Below, one piece after another: positions 45,511 through 55,018 of a DNA stretch of 64,000 nucleotides. Under the pieces are notes generated by a model that saw only the letters and a program-made list of their open reading frames with translations, made no database searches and was not told the DNA's origin. Both the position numbers and the translations under genes were made by a program. Every line of letters starts with the position of its first letter. The stretch's first letter is position 1. Origin of the DNA: Stromatinia cepivora (Eukaryota > Ascomycota > Leotiomycetes > Helotiales > Sclerotiniaceae); contig RCTD01000015.1 in assembly GCA_014898415.1 (NCBI GenBank), positions 496,001-560,000 of the forward strand, given 5' to 3'.

Positions 45511-48500
45511 TTACCGACCACGATGAACAGGGAATTCTGCAACAACCATAATGCTGATATCCTCAACACAAACCCCAGCTTTAACCAACAACTGTAGCAC
45601 CGCGCAAAGTGTCCTTCCCGTCGCAAGAACATCATCCACTACTACCACTGAATTACCTCTGCGAACCAGGTCCCGATTCATCCCAAACCTCTTTTCTTTT
45701 AACTCATGGAATTCCGTAGAAGAGATATGTGATGGGGATTTCAGGACGGAACTTGTAGGTGGAGGGAGTTTGCCAGACTCACGAATCAGTACCAATGGTA
45801 CACCAAGCACCATCGCTAAAGGTGATGCAAATACATACCCGCCGGTCTCGCAACAAACCAATTTATCGATCTTAGCCCATTCACCATTGAAATGATTCTG
45901 TAGTAGAGTGGTGACCAGGGCCAGTCCACCCGCCTGTTGAGAGATGTCAAGCACATGACGGAAAACTATCCCAGGGCGTGGAGATTCCAGTACTGCACGT
46001 ACCATACCAGCTAGCCGCATCAGATCCTCGTGGAGGAATGGGAGGAGATACTGCTTAACAAATGTTTTCGCCGCTTCGCTTCCATCTTTTTCATTATCGA
46101 AGATGAGACTAGGGCGATACTGTGTGGTTTTTGAGTTTAATTCAATGTTGCTGCATGTATCTTTATTTTCATCATTATCGTTACTGCCGGAATGATGCCC
46201 TTTACGAGTCGAGCGCACCGTTTGGCCAGCTTCGATTCGAACATCGAGAAGCCTCCTATCTGGTACGAGATGCGAAAATGTCGCAACCGGTGCCTCGTCT
46301 CTCATTCCAGTAATTAGCAACACGTCAACATTGCCAAAATCATGAACAACATTCTGAAAGTGTTCCATCGGTAGCTGAGGCCGTTGTACCACCTGATCGT
46401 GATAAAACACAGTCAACGCTTGACGATGTTTCTCCTTGTAGGAACGATCGGAAAGAAGCCTATTTGGGTCAGCCCCGGCAGCTGTCGCATATTCTCGCTT
46501 GGTGACATCGCTAATACTTGCTGAACATGCTGTGAATGTTTTGTGGGGGTATGCAGTTATTGCGGAGACAAAAATATCGGCGCAATAATCTTTACCGGCT
46601 GCGCTATCACCCGTGACAAGAATGATGAGTTTTTGTTTCACCGGCGGTTCTAGGAGCGGACAGGCGTACGCTATCACATTATATGGATCCAAAGTATGTT
46701 TTAGACGGGATAGATGTGGCAGATTTGGCCCGAAAGCTTTGGCTGCCAGTGCTTTGTCCCTAGGGTCTGGCCCAAGGTCGGCGCCGTACACTCCACTACA
46801 AAAGGGCAGCAAGTTTCTCGCGACATTGTAAACCCACTGTACAGCAGTTTGAGCAGTTTCGGTTCCATTCTGGTCGCGGGGCCACACACCAGTTATAACA
46901 CAGGCAAAATCCCAATCGCGACAGCCGAAAGCGGTGGCTTCTGTGGCTATATCACGCACCGCCCCATCACCTTGCAGTAGATGAAAATAATATAATGGCG
47001 AGGGGCGAGCCTGTATTGCCGCTAACAAGATATCTGCGATGTGCACACCTGTAATGTTCTTCAAGAATAAGCATCGTTTGAAGGAGGAGGTTTTGCCACA
47101 ACCGTGTCCGCCGTGCATCTCAGACATGTACATTTCAGTCTCGAACAAACCGACACCGTCCACTATTTTATGTTTGTTCTCTAAACCCAAGATGCTGGTT
47201 ACGGATTTGGGCACCTCAGGTGCTAGTATGGTTGTGGAAGCCTCGAATATGGTCAACCCAAGATGCAGCTGGTCGGAGTCCCAATAGAGATATGCGTCTA
47301 TGGACCAGTTATGAGGAAGACTCTTGGCAATGAAGTTGACATCAGACAGTTTGTTCTGCGCCGAAGTTTTGGACCTCATTGGGAATACCCAGTTTCGGAC
47401 GGAATAGGTCGGAGCTGGGTAAGCCTTGAAAGTAACGCTAATCACAATACCGAAGTTAGTTCCAGCTCCTCTTATTGCCCATAACAAATCTCTTTCGTCT
47501 TTGGAGCGCACTGCTCCAGCTGGCACATATTCGGTTGGTACCTGTCCGACATAAACAATCTGGCCAGAGTCAACGCTGACAAGCACAGCACCTACGATAC
47601 TGTCGCATGCGAGTCCGTGAAGCCTAGTTAGGTGCCCAATGCCGCCTTGTAACCACAAACCAGCACCTACACTTGGGCGGGACCCCATAGGCACTGCCAA
47701 ACCTGACGGTGTGATCTTGCGGACGATATCTTCAGTCTTACACCCGGCCTCAGCTACAACCAAATGATTAGATTTGGAGTAAGTATCGGTTTTGCCTACA
47801 TCGTCACTGGACGTTACAATGTGCACTTGGTTAAACGCTTCCATGTCGACGGAGACAACGTTGGGCCACATACAATGACCACTGTGTCCTCCACCGATAA
47901 TGGTAAGTCCAAATTTATGCTCCAAGGCCCATTGGACAAGCTGTTGGACGTGTTGTATCATTGCTGGTCTAAAGACATCAGTGGGCTGATGCAAGCGAGC
48001 TTCCCAGTTCTTGACTTCTCTCTTCCCTCTCACCTGTCCCAACTGTGAATTTTGACCGGGCAAGTCGATCGCACGTCTATTGAACGACGCCATACGTTGA
48101 GGTGAGCTGAACGAGAGATGGCTTGGGTGTGTTTCCTCATTGCAAGTCAAGGCGCGACATATTTTAATCCACTCGCATCGAACAGCCTCGTCTGACTCTA
48201 CATCCTGTTTGACGTAACCCGCGATGAAAGGGACAAAATTATTCAGTATTCCGTCGTCATTTTCCACTGTAACAGTCGCAGTAGGGAAAACTGCTGTGCG
48301 GTCGCAAGCCAATCTTTCAAGATCAAGAGCTTCGTCGCGGTGAAAAATCACTATTATTCCATCTCCTGGACTTTGAACAAGTAACTCTAGCGCACGTCGT
48401 ACGAATTCATGTTTGGGATTCATGCCATACATGCTATGACAGAAAAGAACAATGTCAAATCTCCCCCCATCATCAGTCTGTGTGCCATCCCTTGGCTCAG

Positions 48501-48921
48501 TATCAAGAGCAAAAGGGGCTCGGTAGATATTTGGTGGGTTTTCCAAAAGAGGCAGCGGGGACTCCAATTTTGATGAAGAGGAAATCCAATCTTCCAATCT
48601 TGTAGCTGACAACAGATTAGGCTCGAATGCAGAGTATCTTCTAATCTTCCGTCTTAGATGAATGGGCAGATAACCAAGTACGCTTTTAGAACCAGGTCCG
48701 ATTTCAAGTACCGAAATATTAGGGCGTGATTTCAATAGGGAGGTCAGAAGCTCATTGAGTTGCGGAATGATGAAGTCTTGATATGACGTCCATTCTGAGC
48801 CATGCATCAATATTTCGAAACCGGCACTGTACTGTGTATCGGATAGCGATTGATTTAAGGACGACGTGTTTGCCGTGTCCCACTCCTCGAGAGCTTGCTT
48901 CAAGTAGTCGAAACTGGCCAT
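45511..48921 (-). CDS. Four-domain fusion: methyltransferase-like, FAD-linked oxidase, PMK-type kinase and APRT-like phosphoribosyltransferase
   Basis: One uninterrupted exon encodes 1136 residues. Residues about 30-260 resemble a SAM-dependent methyltransferase (motif I VLEIGPGSKS, 71-80). Residues about 308-755 are a berberine-bridge/6-hydroxynicotine-oxidase-type FAD domain: IIGGGHSGHC with the likely flavin-linked H346, LWLQGGIGHLTRLHGLACD at 422-440, and the terminal DPYNVIAY. The usual second flavin-anchoring Cys is replaced by R415 in GSRPSVG. Residues about 763-965 are a P-loop kinase of the animal phosphomevalonate kinase type: Walker A GDSAAGKD (771-778), RLLSDRSYKEKHRQAL, and a C-terminal helix KTFVKQYLLPFL. 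Residues about 968-1131 match adenine phosphoribosyltransferase: RPGIVFRHVLDI, ETGGYVFASPLAMVLGVP, RESGKLP and the PRPP loop VVVVDDVLATGRT (1092-1104). The GTP cyclohydrolase I gene lies about 1 kb upstream on the same strand. A role in making a purine- or pterin-derived metabolite is inferred; the product is unknown. Confidence 0.85.
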   Translation of the reverse strand: MASFDYLKQALEEWDTANTSSLNQSLSDTQYSAGFEILMHGSEWTSYQDFIIPQLNELLTSLLKSRPNISVLEIGPGSKSVLGYLPIHLRRKIRRYSAFEPNLLSATRLEDWISSSSKLESPLPLLENPPNIYRAPFALDTEPRDGTQTDDGGRFDIVLFCHSMYGMNPKHEFVRRALELLVQSPGDGIIVIFHRDEALDLERLACDRTAVFPTATVTVENDDGILNNFVPFIAGYVKQDVESDEAVRCEWIKICRALTCNEETHPSHLSFSSPQRMASFNRRAIDLPGQNSQLGQVRGKREVKNWEARLHQPTDVFRPAMIQHVQQLVQWALEHKFGLTIIGGGHSGHCMWPNVVSVDMEAFNQVHIVTSSDDVGKTDTYSKSNHLVVAEAGCKTEDIVRKITPSGLAVPMGSRPSVGAGLWLQGGIGHLTRLHGLACDSIVGAVLVSVDSGQIVYVGQVPTEYVPAGAVRSKDERDLLWAIRGAGTNFGIVISVTFKAYPAPTYSVRNWVFPMRSKTSAQNKLSDVNFIAKSLPHNWSIDAYLYWDSDQLHLGLTIFEASTTILAPEVPKSVTSILGLENKHKIVDGVGLFETEMYMSEMHGGHGCGKTSSFKRCLFLKNITGVHIADILLAAIQARPSPLYYFHLLQGDGAVRDIATEATAFGCRDWDFACVITGVWPRDQNGTETAQTAVQWVYNVARNLLPFCSGVYGADLGPDPRDKALAAKAFGPNLPHLSRLKHTLDPYNVIAYACPLLEPPVKQKLIILVTGDSAAGKDYCADIFVSAITAYPHKTFTACSASISDVTKREYATAAGADPNRLLSDRSYKEKHRQALTVFYHDQVVQRPQLPMEHFQNVVHDFGNVDVLLITGMRDEAPVATFSHLVPDRRLLDVRIEAGQTVRSTRKGHHSGSNDNDENKDTCSNIELNSKTTQYRPSLIFDNEKDGSEAAKTFVKQYLLPFLHEDLMRLAGMVRAVLESPRPGIVFRHVLDISQQAGGLALVTTLLQNHFNGEWAKIDKLVCCETGGYVFASPLAMVLGVPLVLIRESGKLPPPTSSVLKSPSHISSTEFHELKEKRFGMNRDLVRRGNSVVVVDDVLATGRTLCAVLQLLVKAGVCVEDISIMVVAEFPVHRGR

Positions 48922-49930
48922 GTTATTTCAGCATGAACGATAAATGAGGGAAAAGATAAGCTCAATGGAAAAAGAGAGATGGCTATATACACATCGCAAC
49001 AAACATAAAGTTCCATGACAAGAGGTCTTTCAGCCACTTGCCTGAAACTCCACAATGAAAGATGACGCACTTTTCAAAACTAACAGTGCGTTTGTGGAAA
49101 CATCAAATTTGTAAGAACAAACCACTTACTAGAGCAATTTCCACCATTGCTTCGCAATCAACGAAATTCGAAGGATGGATGGCTCAAAGCCGTTCGTGTC
49201 AGGCAATAAAAACAGAATGTTTGATAGGACATGTTGAAATCACCTCGGTTGTGACCATCTACCTTCATTATCATGGTAAGATTAGGGATTGTGTTGATTG
49301 ATGTTACCTAGATATTTAGAGGTTGCTTGCTACGAGAGCTTTAAGCTAGATGGCGAAGATATAGCGTGAGGCTAGTGCACATGTCCTTATTCGCTAGTAT
49401 TGCAATAGGAAACTAATAAATAGGTTCAGGATGCGCGTAGCACATATCTTGATTGACTGCAGTTATACATACAATCTTCGATACAGATTGTGACCGGTGT
49501 AGTGGCTGGTGCAGAGGCTGATTGATTACCTTGTTCCTGCATGCATTGTGTAACCGGTGGTTGACTGGTGCGACGGACACAAGACAAAACCAAACGAGAA
49601 TCAAATGGGAATCTACGGTAATTAATGTCTTGATGATATATTTTGCTGGAAACATTCTATTCGGCACGAATGAGTTTTACATCTTGGCGCCAATTACAGG
49701 CAGAAAGAGCTAATGTGACGCCATAACAGCAGCATCTCTCATGAGGAGGCATACTTCTTTTTACATTTTCTGCTATCAAGCCATAAAAGCTGGATTATGT
49801 CACTTAAAAATGCATTAACTTGTCATTGTAAGAACTCGATTCCCTGTGTTCACTGTCGCTTGCGACGATATCCTATCAGTCTGTTGGTACAAAATTCTCG
49901 CGATCTTTCATTATTTCTATTGAGTGCAGA
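48922..49930. other. 1-kb spacer between the two same-strand cluster genes
   Basis: The stretch separates the cyclohydrolase stop from the fusion gene start, so the fusion gene has room for its own promoter. A TATATA at 48984-48989 (63 bp upstream of the ATG) is a candidate TATA box. No other gene was recognised. Confidence 0.4.
48984..48989 (-). promoter_or_regulatory. TATA-like element upstream of the fusion gene
   Basis: TATATA lies 63 bp upstream of the fusion ATG on the minus strand, at a distance plausible for a TATA box. This is weak evidence in AT-rich DNA. Confidence 0.3.
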
Positions 49931-51078
49931 CTAGCCTCTCTGTCTCATATTGAGTAGAGCATGAAAGTTTTTCTGTTCTTTCATGTCATGTTTCAACAAG
50001 CCACTCATGCATTGAGTCAATGTCAAGGACCCGGTCTTCTCTACACCTCTCATCATCATGCACATGTGTTTACACTCCAAAATCACAGCAACACCTAGCG
50101 AGCTCAAGACCTCCTCTATCGCCTCTGCAATCTGCTTCGTTAACCGTTCCTGCACTTGTAGTCTGCGTGAGAAGATTTCAATGATGTGCAGTAGTTTCGA
50201 CAATCCGATTACCCGGCCGTTGGGAATGTATCCGATGTGTACCTTGATTTTTCTATGTTAGTCTATGAATGAATGGCAAATAAAAATATGAGGGAAACAC
50301 ATTTCTTGAATGGATCTGGTAGATGGTGGCTAGTGGATGTACGGATTCATGAGCCGAACTCAAAGTTGAGTAAAAACGATTCCACAAGGCTTGTTTGTAC
50401 ACTCCAAAACAAATGGAATCATCCAGTCCATATCGGAAAGGAAACCATAAAATTGGAGCTGAACAAATTGAGGTCTAGCCTAGTCCTGCATGAAATTCAT
50501 GGAAAGTTTCATGATCCATACACCCAGAATCAAACCAACGCACGGCGCGTCTAGGGGAGAAAAACCTACCTTTCCAAAAAAAACGGTAACATGTGATGCT
50601 CACACAAGCTAGAAACATTAATGTCACTTACAATGACGATATCCTTCGTATCGACATTGAAAATGGCACCGTTAACCACATCTTCGACCCTTCCTTTATA
50701 TCCTTTGGTAAGGTCTAGAAGTGCTTTGCCGTAGCGGCTAGGTGTATTCTGAAGGCCTTCACGGCCGGGATTCTCGCCGATCTGCAACAGAAGTGTTTTT
50801 ACCGTGGCTGCTATCTCGCTTTGGGCAGATGAGGGAAATGGGTTGTCTACAATCTGGCTAGATTGTGATTGTCCGACGAGAGTTTCTTCTGAGGTAGCTA
50901 AACGTTTTAGATTGGCCACAAAGTTGTGAAGAGAATGGAGGGCATGCTTACCTTGCTCGATGATATCATGATCAATCGTTTCTTGAATAGTAATCTTCTT
51001 TAACAAAGCTAAAAATTCGATCTCATTCTGGCTGGGAAGACTCGGGGCTTCGTTTGCAGAACCAGAGTTGGTAGACAT
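49931..51078 (-). CDS. Divergent GTP cyclohydrolase I with a double-frameshifted internal segment
   Basis: Exon 1 is 51078-50570 and exon 2 is 50243-49931. The intron is unusually long for this window (326 bp; donor GTAGGT, branch ACTAAC, acceptor TCAAG). The joined frame encodes 273 residues. GTP cyclohydrolase I opens GTP to 7,8-dihydroneopterin triphosphate, the entry to folate and pterins. Visible family text: [24 protein letters not shown] at 159-162, GRVIGLSK at 179-186, [17 protein letters not shown] and [11 protein letters not shown]. Predicted zinc ligands are C159, H162 and C231; H161 and H229 match catalytic positions. Near the splice the conserved GKVHIGYIP is not read. A T8 run at about 50576-50583 shifts the frame and an extra A at about 50219-50222 shifts it back, giving [10 protein letters not shown] instead. 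The sequence around [18 protein letters not shown] is more divergent than in typical housekeeping enzymes, so a paralogue is likely. Function depends on whether the altered segment is real. Confidence 0.8.
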
Positions 51079-52984
51079 AATTTGTGATTGAAAACTGCTT
51101 CAAGAACTTGCAATGTTGATTGAATCAATTTGACAAGAACACATGGTAGAAGCTTTATTTAAATGAAGTGTGTAACTTTTGTTTGTGACGTGTTTGGAAA
51201 GCTGCAGCATCCCAGACATCTCTCCTGCAGTCATGATTCGGTATCAAGGTTTGGGTTCTATACAGCTTCTGAGTCTTGACAAATAACAAAGGTTTCCATG
51301 GAATCTTTGGATATCAATCGAAATGGATCGCAAACCGCGGAGTTGTCGTTATTTTGATTTATTTACGAGATCAATGCTGTACGATGTCTCACTCATCAGA
51401 TGTTCACCTTGTCCCCATAGGGAACAATATAAGCAAATACCAAGCCGGAATTACATTTCATCTCAAACTTCAATGCAGTATACCAGGAACTTGCTCCCTG
51501 GTAATTAAAAGAGCTTAATGCATGCTAGTGTCTCTCCAATAAGGTTTCCATATTTCAGTGTAAAAGGCATGAAGTTAATTTCGTTTCTGGATAGATTATC
51601 ATGTCACTGCCACCATGTCTTTTCTAAAGTTTTGCCACGTCATTTAAACCTCTGAACATTCCGGCCACCTTTCAAGAGTATATTTAAACATATTTTAACT
51701 AAGACTTACAATCTCCCTTGATGTCTTCTGTGCCGTATGGATCTATGATATCTCATCCACTTCAATGATCGTGAGACTTGACAACCATGGGTTCGACTTG
51801 CTCTCCGGGCACTCTGGGTACAGGTGTACAACTGTTAAGGGAAACCCATCTCCTATCGGACTGATGTTTAATATACGAGGATAAGTATTGTGATAGATGG
51901 AGCGTATGTGAGCCAAGAGGAAGCTGAAACTATCAATTAGACGGCAAGAATCAGGCCCGAAAATTACAATTTTATTTAGGGTCTAGAAGTTCATAACCGA
52001 TATCTTCAACTATCTAGATTGAATAACGAAGAATCTAAACTACTCTACTTTCTTCATCAATCCCCCTTCCCAAAACTTCCGAGCTATCACCCACCAATGC
52101 AGGGAAAACAATCTCAAATACGATTATGATACCAGATCCGACTTTTGCTTATTTTACAATGATGGAAATTCCTAGAGTGTGGTGATCAAAAGAAGGGATA
52201 AGGAATATAAAACCACTATCAATTGTACCTAATTATCTCTCGTTTGTGGAAAACCAATCCGAGTGTTGTCGATAATGTGTTTTTATCGTCGTTTCTGTAA
52301 TCATCAAGTACTAAATGTACCTCATTGCAACCGCGCTTTTCTGCTGATAAATGAATCTGAAATTCCTAATTTCTGAGGTCCTTTTTTGTCTCTTAACAGA
52401 CTGGTCGTTGTGCCGTGACGCAGTAAACTCGCCTAGGATAGCGAAGGAAAAAGACGATATAGTTATGAAAAGAGGGAATTTAGACTCATGTTTCATACTG
52501 TTGTCAGAGGAAGGAAGGCGGTGAATGTATGGATAGATAGATAGATTGATGAATAATTCAAATTACGACATCTGTATATGGAAAAACTTCTGATCTAGTT
52601 TCTCATCTATTGCAATAACCTTAACTTCCTAGCTTCGCCGCGGTGATTTAATGAAAAAGTATATAATCTCCCATGCCGTTGATCTATTTTCATATTTATA
52701 GATGAGAATAGAGATGTGGCGACTTAAATTCAGGAGACTTAATTCTAGATAGCGAGCAAGTATTCCGGCACTAGAAGAACGACACGGGTTGAGAAGCATG
52801 AGATTTTCGTGGAGTAGGAAGAAAGTGAAAGATTGGAATGTTCTAATAGCGTTGGTGTTCATGGAAGTATTATTGTCTGAGAGCAGAAGCACAATAAAGA
52901 AAAAATAGTATTTATACCCACCATTGAGAAAATTCACCTGCTCTGACAGTTGCAGCAAATATAGACAAAAATCATCCTCCCTCC
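51079..52984. other. 1.9-kb spacer upstream of GTP cyclohydrolase, to the transposon
   Basis: A TTTAAATA string about 78 bp upstream of the cyclohydrolase ATG could be a TATA box. The remaining sequence shows only short open frames without recognisable domains. A frame at 52629-53075 (minus) runs into the transposon end and is not accepted. Confidence 0.4.
51156..51163 (-). promoter_or_regulatory. TATA-like element upstream of GTP cyclohydrolase I
   Basis: TTTAAATA (read on the minus strand) lies about 78 bp upstream of the ATG at 51078. The position fits a TATA box, but the evidence is weak. Confidence 0.3.
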
Positions 52985-52986
52985 TA

Positions 52987-53012
52987 CAGAAGAACTTGGT
53001 TATACCGGACTG
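52987..53012 (+). repeat. Left terminal inverted repeat of the pogo/Fot1-like element
   Basis: 26 bp starting CAGAAGAACTTGGTTATACC. It matches the reverse complement of 54991-55016 with one transition mismatch at the fourteenth base. Confidence 0.88.
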
Positions 53013-53031
53013 AGATTTTCGACCAATCAAA

Positions 53032-53057
53032 TCCGGTATATCCAAGATTCCGGTATA
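53032..53057 (+). repeat. Left subterminal copy of a 26-bp direct repeat
   Basis: The unit begins TCCGGTATATCCAAGATT and is found again, same orientation, at 54962-54987 inside the right end. It may be a transposase-binding site or a trace of an internal duplication. Confidence 0.75.
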
Positions 53058-53559
53058 AAAATGGTAAGGCATCAAGGTATCAATATTATATAGCTCAAAA
53101 TCATCAATTTCATTTTATATTAAAGTAGTCTAATATAATATCTTGCATTCTCCCTTGATCAGATTTAAACTCTATTTCACGCTCTCTCTTGTATAGATTC
53201 TTAATTAGACTTATATCAAAAATACCTTGCTATTCTTGATATTTAATTAGAATCTGAATAGCTTCAAAAGCTTTAAAATTACTAATAGAAGGCTCAATCT
53301 CTTCCTTTACTTTATTATCTTCTTCGTTTTCTTCAATCATTTTTCTAGCTTGAATAATATCATCAATTAGAGTATCCAGATTATTATCACTCTCAATAAT
53401 ACATTCTGAATAAGATGAAATATACTCTTGTATATTGAGGATACTAACTATAATGCTTTGGTATTTTAACTATATTAAAATGAAACATAAAGACTCTAAA
53501 ACCTCTTCAGAACCTTGCTATATTATTAATAACATCGAGGATTGCAATCCCAAATCGAT

Positions 53560-54640
53560 ATATTATGATTTATTCTAGCAATTCAAAATAATACTCATTT
53601 TGACGTCTTCCCAAACTAATATCCCCCATCTAATCACTTTTAGAATATCAAGCTCTTTAAAATAATTCAGATCATTATCAAAGCATTCAACTATGAATCT
53701 AACAGCTCATCGTCATAAATAAAGCTTCCAATTCTATATAATACTTTGATCAAGAGATTGAAATTTAAACATAGAATTTAAAGGCAATCATATAATCTTC
53801 ATATTACATAATTTGCCAGTTTCAAAAAAAGTAATAACAGTTAATTCGTATACAGAGAAGTTATCCATAATAAGCAAAGCCTTCTTTTTCATCTGCTTTA
53901 TAATCCTATCGAATCATATAAGATATTTAGCGAAAATCCCATTATTCATTCAGGACTTCGAATTCGATCGATATTTCACCCTTAAACTATCGAGAATTGT
54001 CAACCCTGATCTTCTAAATATTTATGGAATATATACTTTCCCAATAATCTATAAAGGGAGTTTATAAATACCTATAGAATTGCTAATAAGGAGTATTATA
54101 AATCGAACTTTTTCCTTCTTTCTACCAATAGATTCGAATATAGAAAATATACGATTTAATTTATCTCTTCAAAAAAGCCTTGTTTTATTGCAATTGTAAA
54201 TATCATCTATATCATATGAAATTGCAATACATCATATCTCTTCCATTATAACCTCTAATTCAAAACTTATATCTACAAAAGTTTCTTTATCAAATCGATA
54301 TCTTTTTTGCATAGAATTATATCTTTTGAAACTATCAATAAAATTAATTGATCAAATCTTCTTTTTATCGAATAATAAAGATTTATCCTTATATTCAAAA
54401 AGCTTTTTCCAGAATTCTGTAACTTTTAAACATAAAACATCGTTTGTAGTAGATCCTGCATTGGGGTGACGATTGTATCGAATCTGTCATTCAAACAGAG
54501 CTTCTTCGAGAGCAGGGTATATAGGAGGCCGAATCTTATATTGATTTAATTCGTATTGTGTGAATTCTGTTCGATCGAGCCATTCGAATTTCGTACTTAA
54601 AAGATCACTAATAATCGATTTCTTCAACTCTATACTATAT
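53560..54640 (-). pseudogene. Degraded pogo/Fot1-type DDE transposase
   Basis: Reading the minus strand, conserved blocks of fungal pogo/Fot1 transposases appear in one main frame, broken by stops. They include PALEEALFE near the N-terminal side, then IYNCNKTRLF, SIFESIGRKKEKVRFIILLI, VKYRSNSKS, ALLIMDNFSVYELTV and KELDILKVIRWGIL. The first catalytic aspartate lies in the family motif NCDETGLFW. Here D, E, G and W read as N, K, R and stop, each a G-to-A change on this strand. The second catalytic D in MDNFS is preserved. This is a dead copy of a once functional transposase. Confidence 0.88.
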
Positions 54641-54961
54641 TGAGCTTTGTATTATACTATTACATTATCGTGCCTCCTTTTCCTGTATTTAAGATCCTGC
54701 CATCATACTCTTAAAGCTTTTTTTTATTGATTTGATGAATTGATTCGAGGGCCATAATGATCGACTCTTTTCGGCTTTTTCGACGACGACAACGATGACG
54801 ATGATAATGTCGTTATATTCGAAGATTCACCCTTATTAGCATGTAGTATATTGATCAATAATAAGGGTTTATACCGGAATTCAGTCAATTCAGTCCGGTA
54901 TTCCGGTTTTCATCGAAATTCCGGTATTCCCATATAAATTTCGGAAAAAAGGAGAAAAAAT

Positions 54962-54987
54962 TCCGGTATATCCAAGATTCCGGTATA
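54962..54987 (+). repeat. Right subterminal copy of the 26-bp direct repeat
   Basis: It is identical over 26 bases to 53032-53057 and in the same orientation, and sits 3 bp from the right terminal inverted repeat. Confidence 0.75.
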
Positions 54988-54990
54988 TCC

Positions 54991-55016
54991 CAGTCCGGTA
55001 TAGCCAAGTTCTTCTG
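54991..55016 (-). repeat. Right terminal inverted repeat of the pogo/Fot1-like element
   Basis: 26 bp ending CCAAGTTCTTCTG, complementary to the left end with one transition mismatch, followed by the TA target duplication. Confidence 0.88.
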
Positions 55017-55018
55017 TA

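Larger units (their letters stand above)
52987..55016 (-). mobile_element. RIP-inactivated Tc1/mariner-superfamily (pogo/Fot1-like) DNA transposon
   Basis: The element is 2030 bp, bounded by 26-bp terminal inverted repeats beginning CAGAAGAACTTGG and flanked by TA on both sides (52985-52986 and 55017-55018), the target duplication of this superfamily. The inside holds a minus-strand transposase relic full of stops. The two inverted repeats differ by a single transition. Extra copies of a CCGGTAT motif crowd both subterminal regions. Confidence 0.88.

Noticed and set aside
50600..50640. Splice-like GTAAGT...TCTAG inside the first cyclohydrolase exon
   Set aside because: Removing it would be a 24-bp intron and would delete residues just before the conserved CEHH motif. 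The family alignment needs this segment.
52629..53075. 148-codon frame crossing the transposon left end
   Set aside because: It spans the terminal inverted repeat and has no domain; a chance frame.
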